Below are positions 41,155 through 53,048 of a stretch of DNA of 64,000 nt, piece by piece. This DNA is from Fragum whitleyi (Eukaryota > Mollusca > Bivalvia > Cardiida > Cardiidae). Position 1 is the stretch's first letter. Each line of letters starts with the position of its first letter. The position numbers and the translations under genes are program-made. The notes below the pieces were generated by a model. It searched no databases and was not told where the DNA came from. It worked only from the letters and a program-made list of their open reading frames with translations. The stretch lies in contig OX411549.1 of NCBI GenBank assembly GCA_948146395.1, positions 32,324,693 to 32,388,692 of the forward strand, read 5' to 3'.

Positions 41155-42060
41155 ATAGGAGTAAGATATTTATCCGCCGCTACTTTTGCATCTTCACGAG
41201 TCAAGGGGTATCGAATCGATAGCTTCTTCTCGAATACGTTCGTAACCCTTGGCTCGTAACCCTTTTCTCAGGCTTAGGCTCAATTTCTCAAATTTTAAAG
41301 TGAAATAAATTTATAAAAATAAAAGATAATTTTAATATGTTCTTATTTTTAACAACTTATTAATATCATCTTTCATGTTTATACATTGAAATGAGTAACA
41401 AAACAGGATTACGGCTTTAGTCTCAAATTGATATTTGAGAAAATTTTGAATTGAGCCTGAGAAAATTTTTATAACCTCGGGCCCTGAATGTCTCGCCAAC
41501 CTGTTGTTAATAATGATAAGTAATGACAAGATGTATTTTCGAAACTGAGCTCTGACGTAGGCACCGAGTCCATTACCATAGGTAAATCGGGTATCATTAA
41601 AATACAAATGATAGGAACTTAACCTTGTCCCTTCACTGAAACTGTGAAAGTACATGTTTAAGCGAACCTTTTGTGTTAAGACAAGCATTAACGTTGGTAA
41701 AAAAAGGTAAATTTCAAACTTTTTAATGCATTATTTTAACCGGTTCTGTCTATTTCGAACAAATGGCACGAGAATCTAACAGTAAAAAGTTGATTTCACG
41801 GCTCACCGCGCAAAATTTACCTATAGTTTCGACGTTTTAATGATATAATGACTAGCATAAAATAATTACCCTGATTATATTCTAAAAAATCTATATTCAT
41901 AAAATATTTAGATTTTACTGTGTCCGTGGTTTTAACCTTTCGATTGCATGCATAAAATATGATGTGAATTAAGCATAAATTATTCACAACGAGTTGTCAT
42001 GAATAATAAGATACAAGCAAAAAGTATTTGCAGATGTAACTTAAAATAATAATAATATAA
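41155..42060. other. Intergenic, nothing recognised
   Basis: AT-rich. A 118-codon minus-strand open frame (41332-41688) has no recognisable domain and is not called. Confidence 0.35.
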
Positions 42061-42065
42061 AATAT

Positions 42066-42400
42066 TTTTTGAACGTAGGGCAAGAGAAAATATTAAAATC
42101 TCAGTGTTTGTCTATCTTTCTACGACAACCTTGTGTGTAAAGTCATACTTTCAATTCGAGTATATACGCAATAGGACGAAATGTAACCCGTCAAGCGAAA
42201 AAGGAAGATTTGGGAATAAATACTTGGGGAAAAAAAAAGATTTTTGTACGTAGGGCCAGAGAAAATATTTAAATCTCAGTGTTTGTCTATGTTTCTACGA
42301 CAACCTTATGTGTAAAGAAGACATACTTTCAATTCGAGTAGGCTAACCCGTCAAGCGAAAAAGGAACATTTGGGAATAGATATTTGACAAAAAAAAGATT
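42066..42400 (+). repeat. Diverged tandem duplication, unit about 177 bp
   Basis: TTTTTGAACGTAGGGCAAGA at 42065 recurs as TTTTTGTACGTAGGGCCAGA at 42242. Both continue through CTCAGTGTTTGTCTAT, TCTACGACAACCTT and AACCCGTCAAGCGAAAAAGG. The last words are a family A terminus. Confidence 0.75.
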
Positions 42401-42677
42401 GGACCTGAAGAGGTCAACCAGAAGTCGCATTTAGAAAATATATTTCTCAAAAAAAAAAAAAAAGAAAATATATTTCCCTTTTTCTTCTATGACGAACAGC
42501 CATCAGAGATATTATTGCCTTACACCTATGTAAGATCATATTTAAATGACGTCATAACGACGTCATCTTAAGCGCGTTATCACGCTATTTTTTCACCATA
42601 GCGATCTAAATATGGTGTTTTATGTAAAAAAAAAAAAATCGGTCCTAGCGGGAGAAAAGAAATATGTTTCTTGATTC

Positions 42678-42779
42678 TGTTTGAGACTAGCTGATATTAA
42701 CAACGTCTAGAATTGAAGGCTCGCACAAAATAACTTGTCTATTCTAGACGTGGTTAAGATCATCTTGTATCAAACAGAT
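42678..42779. repeat. Foldback with arms of about 37 bp at the duplication edge
   Basis: CTGTTTGAGACTAGCTGATA...CGTCTAGAAT pairs with ATTCTAGACGTGGTTAAGAT...TATCAAACAG. The 425-bp duplication begins inside the left arm, so the second copy has only the inner part of that arm. Confidence 0.7.
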
Positions 42780-43554
42780 CCTATATACTGCAATGTAGAG
42801 TGGCTATTCTAAGTTGAAAAATTCTGTCAGGTATGAACAAGTTATGACCCTAGTCAGTCTGCGCATTCCAAATGACACATTTCCGTCTGACGGGTAAAAA
42901 TCATATATTAAAGCGACAAAACGAATAATTGATAAAGAATAGTCGGGGCATTATTGACAAAACTGCGTAAACAATTTTCCGAAAAAAGTGTCTTTTTCCT
43001 TTGTCTTTCAGTATATATAATATGCTTCTCAAACCCAGACTTATTTCTTACACATTAGGAGCCACGTTTATAAAACTTTTTTTTCGCTACACATAATCAT
43101 TTAAAAATTATTACTTAATCTTAACAGTAGTCTAGAATTGAAGGCTCGCACAAAATAACTTGTCTATTCTAGACGTGGTTAAGATCATCTTGTATCAAAC
43201 AGATCCTATATACTGCAATGTAGAGTGGCTATTCTAAGTTGAAAAATTCTGTCAGGTATGAACAAGTTATGACCCTAGTCAGTCTGCGCATTCCAAATGA
43301 CACATTTCCGTCTGACGGGTAAAAATCATATATTAAAGCGACAAAACGAATAATTGATAAAGAATAGTCGGGGCATTATTGACAAAACTGCGTAAACAAT
43401 TTTCCGAAAAAAGTGTCTTTTTCCTTTGTCTTTCAGTATATATAATATGCTTCTCAAACCCAGACTTATTTCTTACACATTAGGAGCCACGTTTATAAAA
43501 CTTTTTTTTCGCTACACATAATCATTTAAAAATTATTACTTAATCTTAACAGTT
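42705..43554 (+). repeat. Exact 425-bp tandem duplication upstream of the glycosyltransferase
   Basis: 42705-43129 and 43130-43554 read identically by eye, including an 8-T run near the end. Each copy contains TATGACCCTAGTCAGTCTGC and TTCCGTCTGACGGGTAAAAA (family A-like pieces). The second copy ends about 340 bases before the coding start. Confidence 0.9.
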
Positions 43555-43621
43555 GGGCATATTCCTAGCAGAGTACAAACAAAGTTTTATAATTTCGGAC
43601 TCATAGTTATATATCAATATT

Positions 43622-43635
43622 TTGTCTCTTTTCAG
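43622..43635 (+). promoter_or_regulatory. Likely 3' splice site in the 5' UTR of the glycosyltransferase
   Basis: TTGTCTCTTTTCAG is a strong acceptor, followed by a leader of about 260 bases with stops in frame, so the coding exon is probably preceded by a non-coding first exon. Confidence 0.45.
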
Positions 43636-43895
43636 AAGCTGTGAAAAGACATAGATGTTAAACTAGACAGCGATTAAGGAATGGAATCGAATATTTATTG
43701 CAGATGAAAATGGTATTTCATAAATCAGGACTATAGTACCGTAAATTTTAGAGAATCACGTTACTGTTTAACAGATATGATATTAAAAATGGAAATAGAA
43801 ATACATGTTTGTCGGTATAGTTCAGTAATTAAGTGAAAGGAGCCCGAAGGATATGTAATAACACCTACATGTTGTTGGAAATCACACTTTGAACA

Positions 43896-45473
43896 ATGTC
43901 CTCGAATCTCCAGCGTACGAAATTCTATTTTCTGGTGATAGCGTGCTTTGTGACGTGTATTGTGGTTCTCTGTTCCTATAAAGTCGGGTTGACGGAGAGA
44001 GTTTACAAGTTTCAGGATACTAACCTGCGCTTCCGCATTCCAATCATCAATAGACGTATTTCTATTAACAATTCATCTTTGAATTACATTAGGTCTATAT
44101 TGGCTAACAGTTCTCAAAACAACGTCAACGTCACGCTGAACATTGTTAATCATATCAACGTAATCAACGGTAGTTCGGTGGTCACAAAATCGCAGAATTC
44201 TATCGTATTAAATACTGTTACTTCTCCTACATTAAATATACTAGGTGAAGGACACTCAATAACAAAGATTGTTAATGGAACTTCAACCGAAGTTAGTACA
44301 AGACAATTCAACGCGAACACAACCAACAACTATTATATAGACAAAACAAAGAAAGGTGCTTCGGGTAACAGTCATGATAAATCTTCAAACACTATTAACG
44401 AGACAGTTTATAATACAAGTGCTAGTAGCAAAGATAAGCACAAAAATGTCAGTAAAACACTACAAAATCACGTTTGGCAGCATAGCTCTGACGACGTCAA
44501 AACGATGAAATATAATCAAATATCTCATGATCTACGCTCTCCTGAACGGTTTAAGTCATACTTGTTAAAACTAGGTCTTCCTCATTACGATACTGGTGAT
44601 CTCGGAGGAACAGTTCGTCCGGATTCGTGTAAAAACTGCTTTAAAAACGATTTCAAATTGATGTTAAACTCTCCGGATTTATGCGGAGACGAAGTGACTC
44701 TGTTAATCATGATTTCATCCACCATTTCAAACCGAGGATCACGCGACGCCATCAGAGGGACGTGGGGGAAACCTTGTAATAAAAAGAATACCGGAATAAA
44801 GTGCATATTTCTATTCGGGGTTGCTAAAGATAACGTTAAGAATGAAATGTTAGTCAAAGAGAGTAAAAAACACCATGATATTATTCAACATGATTTTATC
44901 GATACTTATGCAAACCTCACATATAAAACACTAACTGCTATGAAATGGATGGAAGAATTTTGTCCCGATGCAGAATTCGTTATGAAGACTGACGATGATA
45001 TGTTTGTTAACACAGAACTATTACCAACGCTGCTTGACGCGGCTCCAACAGAACGTTTTATGGGCGGAGTTTGCTGGGGACCAAGCCCGCCCCATCGTCA
45101 AAGACAATCAAAGTGGTACGTGTCTTTCCAACAATACTCGCGCTCAACATTCCCGGCTATGTGTAGCGGGACGGGATACGTCATGTCCGGTGACGTCGTT
45201 ACTGACGTCCTCGAGCAATCCAAGAATATGCCGTTCTTTTATTTGGAAGACGTATACGTCGCGTTGTGTCTTAAGAAATTGGGCATAAAACCAGTGTTAC
45301 TTCAGGGATTTTATCATACATTTGTAAAGATTGAACCGTGTAATTACAAAAATCGTGTTATAACCTCACATGGCCCAAACCAATATGACCTGTACTCTAT
45401 TTGGGAGGGCATTCAAGATTGTGAAAAAGAAGATCTGACTCCCGAAATGCTCTATTTACCCAGACCGTATTAG
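43896..45473 (+). CDS. Beta-1,3-galactosyltransferase-family glycosyltransferase (GT31), single coding exon
   Basis: 525 residues, complete, in one exon. It is a Golgi type II membrane enzyme that adds a sugar in beta-1,3 linkage to a glycan acceptor. Residues 10-28 (FYFLVIACFVTCIVVLCSY) are the membrane anchor, preceded by a short basic tail. Residues 30-240 or so form a long Asn/Ser/Thr-rich stem with many N-glycosylation sequons (NSS, NVT, NGS, NGT, NVS). The catalytic domain starts near 265: LLIMISSTISNRGSRDAIRGTWG (RxAIRxTWG at 283-291), the metal-binding DDD in KTDDDMFVN at 366-368, CSGTGYVMS, and EDVYVALCL at 451-459. These motifs are diagnostic of GT31. The donor sugar (UDP-Gal or UDP-GlcNAc) cannot be told from sequence. 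Bivalves have large families of such intronless-CDS enzymes. The first ATG is chosen because it directly precedes the anchor. Confidence 0.93.
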   Translation: MSSNLQRTKFYFLVIACFVTCIVVLCSYKVGLTERVYKFQDTNLRFRIPIINRRISINNSSLNYIRSILANSSQNNVNVTLNIVNHINVINGSSVVTKSQNSIVLNTVTSPTLNILGEGHSITKIVNGTSTEVSTRQFNANTTNNYYIDKTKKGASGNSHDKSSNTINETVYNTSASSKDKHKNVSKTLQNHVWQHSSDDVKTMKYNQISHDLRSPERFKSYLLKLGLPHYDTGDLGGTVRPDSCKNCFKNDFKLMLNSPDLCGDEVTLLIMISSTISNRGSRDAIRGTWGKPCNKKNTGIKCIFLFGVAKDNVKNEMLVKESKKHHDIIQHDFIDTYANLTYKTLTAMKWMEEFCPDAEFVMKTDDDMFVNTELLPTLLDAAPTERFMGGVCWGPSPPHRQRQSKWYVSFQQYSRSTFPAMCSGTGYVMSGDVVTDVLEQSKNMPFFYLEDVYVALCLKKLGIKPVLLQGFYHTFVKIEPCNYKNRVITSHGPNQYDLYSIWEGIQDCEKEDLTPEMLYLPRPY

Positions 45474-45531
45474 TGCTTGTGTGAAATATCCCGTTCAGGA
45501 ACGCTATGAAACAAAATGAAAAAGAAGGGAA

Positions 45532-45542
45532 AATAAAATAAA
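45532..45542 (+). terminator. Glycosyltransferase poly(A) signals
   Basis: Two overlapping AATAAA signals lie about 60 bases after the stop (AATAAAATAAA). A short 3' UTR would be unusual but possible; another AATAAA pair lies near 45833. Confidence 0.5.
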
Positions 45543-45609
45543 TGGAACTAGCAAGGATCAATCAGAGCTCGTTTACACAGGCGACGGTGTCATATCATTG
45601 ACTTTGGAG

Positions 45610-45715
45610 AACGAAAAGGGAACTTCGTAAAGTAAACTTTTCAAATTGTGATTTGGAATAGCAGAGGCAACTTCTCATATGGTCCCTTTTCTCGTAGTGG
45701 GTGAAAAGTCTCATT
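45610..45715. repeat. Family A-like foldback remnant
   Basis: GAACGAAAAGGGAACTTCGT and ATATGGTCCCTTTTCTCGTA are inverted relics of the family A ends around a short unrelated interior. Confidence 0.45.
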
Positions 45716-46031
45716 TCCAATTACATTTTTTGTATTTTCATAGAAATCCATGAAAAATGTTCCCTAGTATTCGAAGTTCTGATGTTTGACAAATACGCGC
45801 ATTAAAACATTCCATTTAATTACGACATTTTTAAATAAAATAAACCAGAATGGCACCTGTGCCAATTTCTAACACTTTTACAAATGTGCTGAACACATTT
45901 TTGTGTTTAGTGCACATTGTGTATTTTATTTGAATAAAACTTGAAAATTGAGAAATATTAAACAGTTTCCTAGCGACGGCTTCAGATGATACGACATATA
46001 TAAAGAGGATATTGAATGAGTAGTCATTAAA

Positions 46032-46128
46032 TACCGAATTTATTAAACGAGTCATCTATGAATAGATAAAAACGAGGCTGTGCCGAGTTTTTATCTGTTT
46101 TAGATGACGAGTTTAATAAATTCGGTAT
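46032..46128. repeat. Long palindrome, ACGAGGCTGTGCCGAG core
   Basis: ATACCGAATTTATTAAACGA pairs with TCGAGTTTAATAAATTCGGTAT-type sequence (46106-46128). Arms of about 45 bp with few mismatches. Confidence 0.75.
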
Positions 46129-46573
46129 TTTATTAACACAAATTTGATATTCTATTTATAATATGGCCCGAATTTTCGCGAAAAATCGTCAAATTCTTGA
46201 AATTCGACATTTCAATTTTCCGCTAAAATTATAACGCCGTTTATAACTGACGTCACAATGTATAAATTATGACGTCATTTAATAGTTATTCCACTAGTGT
46301 AATAACACCCGTGTAATATCAAAAATATTCAACGGGTTTATTTCACTCACGCGACGTCGGTCATATTATAAATCTATTTATGACGAAATTGACTTGATTA
46401 GTTTTACACTGTCTCATCAAATTAGTGATTCTCTCTTTTTCCTTATTTTTTCTCTTTTACTCATACTAAAATACGGAAGATTTGTAACTTTTAATGGGCC
46501 AACGTCACTTTGCACAATATATTGTAGAGGCCAATTATCGATGGTGATTTAGTCGAAATTTCAAATTATACAT

Positions 46574-47002
46574 ACAGTTAGCAACAACGTTAAATTGACA
46601 TGGTGAATGAATTTGGAATGAATTTGGAATGAAATTGAATGAGTGAGCTTTGTGTGAAGTTAAAGGGGGGGTGGTAAACCAATATCGCTAATTTTGTTCA
46701 GGATGAACAAAATTAGCGATATTCATTACCTCCCCTTAATAAAATATGCATACAATTTCTATAATTAGCTTTTTTTTTCAAGAACCAAGTAGAGGCTTAT
46801 GAATTCAGTTATGTCAGACAAATCGCGATTTTTCTAGCTGTATTGATCTTGAACGTAGTTTTTGATCTTATCTCTTTTTTGTGATTTTTGGGCGTTTTTC
46901 AATGGTTTGAGTGTTTAGAATGAATGATTGGGTCACTGAGCGAGTGATTTTGAATATTTTTATGATCGGTTTAATTGTCAATTTCACGATGTTATTAACT
47001 GT
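46574..47002. mobile_element. Family E MITE, full length
   Basis: ACAGTTAGCAACAACGTTAA ... TTTCACGATGTTATTAACTGT. The central palindrome TATCGCTAATTTTGTTCAGGA...TGAACAAAATTAGCGATA is perfect. Confidence 0.8.
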
Positions 47003-47794
47003 GTAGCTTCAAAAATTCCGATTTACTTTGACTAATGTATATGCTCACTTATGTTCGTTCACTTATTCATTCATCTATTCGTTCATCTATGCGTTCGTCC
47101 GAACATTAATTATTTATCGCTGTTATTTCGTTCTTATTTATCAAAAAGTCTCGTTATGAAAAGTCATCAAAAGATCAAGTAAAAGATTTTGTCAATTATT
47201 TCGTACCCGGTCGAAATTACATATGAATAGAGGATATCCAATCATTTTTTTAACGAGTCATGTATAAATAGATGAAAAAAACCGAAGCTCGTATGTCTAG
47301 AAAATGTCATAAAAGGATTGCTGCTAAGTTTGGTTGAAAATTAACCTGGTGGCTTTGGTAGAGACTTTCAAATAATTATCTCATGGTTTCTTCGAATTTG
47401 ATTAACCCGACTTACCACGCCTCATTTAATGCCATTCAAAATTCCACAAATAGCTTTATACGATAGGGAACCGACGGACAACTCTGCTATACTTGGTTGA
47501 TATCGGTCCAATTGGTTTAAGAAGAGGAGTTTTTTGTGGAATCATTTTACATTTTCTCCAAGTGTAATAAGTCCCGCTTTGCCACACCCATCTTTCCGTA
47601 AATCAAAATTTACGAGCAATAATTGAAATAGTCATACAAGTAATATGTCCGTCAAATTAGCTCCAATAGTAACAATTGATTAATTGAATATGCAAATGTA
47701 ATTGATTTGGAATAGAAACTCATATAAAAGTTATATATTGCTCCACGTATGTCACGCCCCTGATTTTTTACCACGCTTTTCAATTTGTTTGTTT

Positions 47795-48068
47795 TGTTTT
47801 AATGGGAGTTTTACGCCGCTTTCAACAATCCCCCAGAATATCGCAGTCGCTGGAGGACCTAACAAGGGATTCCTGTTATCTCTCACACCAGTACTACCAT
47901 TACATCAATTCCTAGCCTCTAGCTACCATCTCCCATAGGTCCTAGATTACCAATCCATCGGTTGGAGACAAATAATCGCAAAAAAGAGAGCCGCCGTCGC
48001 GGATCGAACCCGGGATCTCAGTCTAGATTGACAGTCCGACGCGCTACCAATTGCACTAAGACGGTGGC
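47795..48068 (-). mobile_element. SINE family beta, full length
   Basis: Minus-strand head GCCACCGTCTTAGTGCAATT, box B CGGGTTCGATCCGCG, body AGGCTAGGAATTGATGTAAT, and tail GCGGCGTAAAACTCCCATTA. Confidence 0.8.
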
Positions 48069-48153
48069 GACACCACGCTTTTCAAAAGCGGGCTGACATT
48101 TCGCAAACGTTTCGCAAAAATTTTCAACTTGAACGCTGGACAAGTCTGCAAAT

Positions 48154-48564
48154 ACAGTTAGTAACATCGTGCAATTGACACGGTGATCGATTTCGGAATG
48201 ATTTTGGAATTTGAATGAGTGCGATGAGAGTTTTCAGTGAAATTAAAGGAAGGTATTCCAATATAGCTAATTTTGTCCGCGATAGCGATATTTATACCTC
48301 CCTTTAATAAAATATGCATACAAGGCCTATAAATAGCATCTTATTTCTTCAAGAACCAATTAGACGTTTACTCTTTAAGATATGTCAGTGAAATCGTTTT
48401 TGTTTTTTTTGTTATTTTCATTTTGAAAGTAGTTGTTGATCGTATATTTTAAGTGGTTTTGAAGCGTTTTTTAATATTTTGAGTGAGTGTTTGGAATGAA
48501 TCATAAGAGCGCTGAGTGAGCGATTTAGAATGGTTTCTGTCAATTTCACAATATTCTTAACTGT
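48154..48564. mobile_element. Family E MITE, full length
   Basis: ACAGTTAGTAACATCGTGCA ... TTTCACAATATTCTTAACTGT. The central palindrome is shortened by a small deletion (TTTGTCCGCGATAGCGATA). Confidence 0.75.
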
Positions 48565-48845
48565 GGCAATTCACGAGTGCAGTGGAAAGTGGAACAAAAC
48601 GCCCACAATAGGCAAAGCATTCCTTGACAATGTACAAATTTGACGTACCAATTTTAAATTTGAGGGAATGAATCAAAATGTATGATATTCAAGAAAACTG
48701 GTTTTACCGGTAATATTATTCTTAACCTTTATAACCTGGACTTCCCTTAATAATGTAAATAACTCATTAACTCAAAACCGGCCGAGGAGCTTCAAACCTG
48801 AACTTTATCTACAGAAAATCTTAAACTCTGAAATGTTTGTAAACA

Positions 48846-49115
48846 TATATGACCCGTCACGCGAAAAGTGGACCGACCATCTGGGTAGTGCGTAGAGTGT
48901 CGACCCTAGTCAGACTGCGCGGACTGCGCAGACTGGCTAGGGTCGAAAGTTTTTGCACCGTGTTTATTTTCTGAATCTAGAATGCTCAATCTACCATCCA
49001 GTTAAAGAACTTTTGAAATGCGACTTCTGGTTGACCTATGCTGGATCAAATATCATTTTCAATAATTCATTTAACAAAATTCCCGGATGGTCCCTTTTCG
49101 CGTGACGGGTCACAA
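48846..49115. mobile_element. Family A MITE, complete
   Basis: ATGACCCGTCACGCGAAAAG ... CTTTTCGCGTGACGGGTCAC. The interior has hairpin TCGACCCTAGTCAGACTGCG...GACTGGCTAGGGTCGA. It serves as the uninterrupted reference for the split copy at 17893-20668. Confidence 0.8.
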
Positions 49116-49129
49116 TTATAAATTCAGAT

Positions 49130-50016
49130 CCTTTATAATGATGTAGAAGGGAAGTACATAAGGCCTAGTTAACATTTTGCTTGGGGCGCCCGTACGGCGC
49201 AAAAATCGTATGTTGCTCACTGGAAGGCATAAGACATCCGTTTAAGCTTTCCAATGCTTCACCGATACTGTGATCCTTGCGAATAATATTTCGTTGAAAA
49301 TAGTTATACTCTGAAATTGCAAGGATGTGCCGAAACTGTAGCTCGTAGACACGCCGTGAGCGTAAGGCATGGTTGCCGTAAAGACATCGCAATGTGACCG
49401 TTTTTTTTTGCGTTGTCATCCATAACTTACCATGCCTGCGCCACGAGGGTACTTCATAAATGCTGAGAAATAAAAAATGTGCTCGAGGCAAAACCTCAAA
49501 TTCGCAGACTTCAATATCGTACAGTGCGCGTATTGATTATAAACAAGTCCTGCGTTCGGGATATCGAGACCCTCCCGGGCGCATTATTCACGTAGTCTAA
49601 CGTATCTAAAATTTATTTTAAGATGGAGTCGCTTGCCAGCGCTTTGCTGTTCTTTTTTTCGGGCGAGAAGTCAAATGTTTCAACAGCCTTCAACATTTTC
49701 TTTGAAAAAATACAAAAAAAATTAATTGAATAAAATCACAAAATTATTCCACATGGAATAAATTAATCACTGCTCGTAAAAAGTTTTTATATAGTAAATA
49801 AAATAAGAAAAATATGATAAAACAAAGCGAATCATAAAGTAAAAACAATGGGTTTTCGGAGCAGAAAACCTTATAACTTTGTATATTTCCTCGAGGATAA
49901 AGTATTTCCTTTTGTAGCACTTGTTCGATTTTTTAGCTTCCCTTTTAGGTTATTTTCAACAAGAACTCGAGAGATGAACGCATTACATTATCAAATGAAT
50001 GAATGCTCTTTCAGAA
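49130..50016. other. Intergenic; 108-codon minus-strand open frame of unknown status
   Basis: 49165-49491 (minus) has no recognisable domain. Within it 49431-49462 has a good acceptor (TTATTTCTCAG) and donor (ATG|GTAAGT) on the minus strand. A few CG-containing words raise GC locally. It may be a small non-coding or lineage-specific transcript; support is weak. Confidence 0.25.
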
Positions 50017-51064
50017 CAAGAGTGCCATCGTCACAAAATACGCCTGCACTTTGCTGCTGTTTCACGAAAATAATTGTAGACACTACTTATTTTGACCGAA
50101 CCAAATTCAAAATGACCAAGTTTCATTTAAATCAAGACAAAAAGTAAGGAGGAGTTGCCTTCACAAGGCTGCAATTTCAATAAGCCCCAGACACTAAGTT
50201 TTAAGGGGACATAATTCAGGGAAATAAATGAGACATAAAATCCTTGATCCATGTACATCTACAAATTATGGTGATGACATTGGCCAAGTTTCATTTAAAT
50301 AAAGACAAAAAGTAAGGAGAAGTTGCGTTCAAAAGGCTGCAATTTCAATAAGCCCTAGATACTAAGTTTTAAGGGGGCATAATTTAGGATAAAATTAATG
50401 AACCATAAAATTCTTACTTCATGCTCATCTACCAATTTCTGTTGGTTGCATTTACAAGGCTGCTATTTCAATTAGCCCCAGAGACTAAAATTTAAGGGGG
50501 CATAACTGAGGCAATAAGCCCCATAGACTAAGTTTTTAAGGGGCATAACTCAGGCAAAAATCAACAAACCATAAAATCCTTCCTTCATGCACATCTACCA
50601 ATTGAGGTGATAACATTGACCAAGTTTCAAGAAGATCCAGCCAGAAACTTAGGAGGAGTTGCGTTGACAAGAAAAGTGGACCCAGAGACTAAGTTTTTAA
50701 GGGGCATAACTCAGGTAAAATCAACGAACCATAAAATCCTTCCTTCATGCACATCTACCAATTGAGGTGATAACATTGACCAAGTTTCAAGAAGATCCAG
50801 CCAGAAACTTAGGAGGAGTTGCGTTGACAAGTAAAGTGGACCCAGAGACTAAGTTTTTAAGGGGCTTAACTCAGGCAAAAATCAACGAACCGTAAAATCC
50901 TTCCTTCATGCACATCTACCAATTGAGGTGATAACATTGACCAAGTTTCAAGAAGATATAGCCAGAAACTTAGGAGGAGTTGCGTTGACAAGAAAAGTGG
51001 ACGGATGTACGGACGGATGGACGGAGAAACTGACGCCAATATACGTCCGCCTCCGGCGGCGTAT
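50017..51064 (-). mobile_element. Helentron-like element (TATACGCC family) with 160-bp tandem repeats
   Basis: On the minus strand: 5' end TATACGCCGCCGGAGGCGGA, then a GTCCGTCC-rich stretch, tandem units of 160-161 bp (plus-strand marker ATTGAGGTGATAACATTGAC at 50601, 50761, 50922), and a 3' end with GGCGTAT (inverse of ATACGCC), a weak stem and CTCTTG followed by T. Less similar units continue left to about 50110. Confidence 0.75.
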
Positions 51065-52150
51065 AAAAACTGGTCACATCCTGAATGAACATAAGGCAAG
51101 TGCCAATGAAAAACTAATGAATGGTTTTAAGAAAAGAATCCACATCTTTGAAGCTGCATTACTAGTCGTTAAACATTTGTCGAAACTGATATTTCGTGAT
51201 CTACTCCTTAATTCGTGTGTCTCCAAAGTAAGCACGAATTTTTACAAGAGCACTGCCTACGGGTACCTACACATGACCGTTAGGTGCAGGACAGTGGATA
51301 TAAAATCGAATTCGAAAAAGGGTCATAATTCGCACAAAATCCATCTAGTGTTATCCTCCTTTGTAGTATAGGTTACCCTTTTGGTAGTTACATGTGTGCC
51401 AAGTTTCAAGTGAATGTCTTAAGTAGAACAAGATAACTATACCACGATGACGACAACAACAACGATAATGATGACGACACCAATCCTATAAGAATACTTC
51501 GGGTTTTCTCGGAAAACAGCGGAGGTAGAAATGTAAACGCCATTTGGATATTATTGAACTTGCCGCTAATATAACCGGAGACAAAAATGAATGTAAAAAA
51601 AACCGACGAAACAAAAAGGGACATTGCAGAAACAATTGATTGTTGTATCCCATATAGTAGTTGTGTTATTAAGATAAAAGTTATCAGTTGACAACTTCGC
51701 TTGCCCCTTCCTCTATAATAGATAATCTGTAATCTTGCGTTTGTAAATTCTTTAAAATTTATCAATGTCTAAAATACAGTTACGTTTTGTGTGCGTGAGC
51801 GCTGGTTTGTTTTCGGTACATGTATATACATGCAGAACATGATGAGCATCACTAACTTCAACGTTGTGATTATGTAACTACTCATATATTACTTCTTCAA
51901 ATTTAACGTCAATGAAAAAAATGATATGAGGCTAATGGAATATTCCTTCATACAATTTAATAAAAAAAAAAAAAATATTAAGACCGCGGTTTCTTCAAGC
52001 TTGATACAAATGTGTTTTATTCATTTTGACACTATCATTTTTATTCCGTTATCTGGTTTCCTTTTCGGTTTCCATTCTCCTTTGCACATGTCTATTAGTG
52101 CGTCGAATGGCTAGGCAATTCTTTTAATGATAGCAGAGATCTAATCCTTA
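51065..52150. other. Intergenic, nothing recognised
   Basis: AT-rich, with minor simple sequence (ACGACAACAACAACG near 51450). No supported gene. Confidence 0.35.
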
Positions 52151-52167
52151 TTGAATGGTTAATCTAG

Positions 52168-52340
52168 TGAGGTGACGCATTTCCAACAATTTGACTTCAG
52201 TGTGAGGTATAATCATTGAGCAGCCTAAGACAGCCACCGGGTACAAATAGCAGATTACCTACCTAATCACTAGTAATCACACTTTGAGGCTCTTTCTATC
52301 TAAAGAGCGCATAGTGAAGACTATGGTCAGGCTGTGCATC
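52168..52340. repeat. Family D fragment
   Basis: GTGACGCATTTCCAACAATT and GTGAAGACTATGGTCAGGCTGTGCATCG match family D pieces, interrupted by unrelated bases. Confidence 0.35.
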
Positions 52341-52599
52341 GACGACACCCTATGACCTCCGACATGACAAAAGCTACTCAAAGATTTGGATGTGAAGAGT
52401 AGAAAAATAAAGCCATCGACAATCCCTAGCAGCAATTAAGGCCGTCAACGTAAATATAACTGTATATAGACTAATGATGTTTTAGACTAAATAATAAAAT
52501 TGAATTTTAGTGATAACCAGTAGATAATTCACGCGTGTGTACTCCTTAAAGAGGAGGTTCTTCTATGCAGGAGGAAACTAAGAAGACAATACAATACAC

Positions 52600-52910
52600 G
52601 ACAAGACAAGATACCGTAAAATATACGATCATAGACATTACAATAAATGGATGTACTCGATTGCCAGATTCGCTCCACTGGCATGGATCTTTTGGTATTT
52701 TTTCATGAGAACATTTCAGGAAGGAAAGAAAACTCACACATTTCTACTAAGGGAAGTTTAGCAGAACTCTTTACCTCCAAGACAGAAGTGGCCGTAAAAT
52801 ATACGGTCATAGACACCAAAAGAACAGGAGGCCCTCGATTAACCGATTCGCTCCACAGGCCTGAAACTTTTGGTATTGATTCAATAGAGAATTTCAACTA
52901 TAAAGGAGAG
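52600..52910 (+). repeat. Diverged tandem duplication of about 180 bp
   Basis: CCGTAAAATATACGATCATA at 52615 recurs as CCGTAAAATATACGGTCATA at 52794. Both continue with a CTCGATT word, GATTCGCTCCAC and CTTTTGGTATT. The open frames here follow the repeat and carry no known domain. Confidence 0.65.
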
Positions 52911-53048
52911 TAAAATATCTTAGATAAGGAAAGCTTTGTTCAGTTCGTTATACAAAGTACCCTCTCTTGTACTTTCTTTCCAAACACAAACAAGGGAAGA
53001 AACCGATATTCAATTAGGTTCCTTTTTGAGCCATCAGAATAAATGATT

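Noticed and set aside
50928..51371. 147-residue open frame
   Set aside because: It begins in the tandem repeats and terminal GGAC stretch of a Helentron-like element and runs into unrelated flank.
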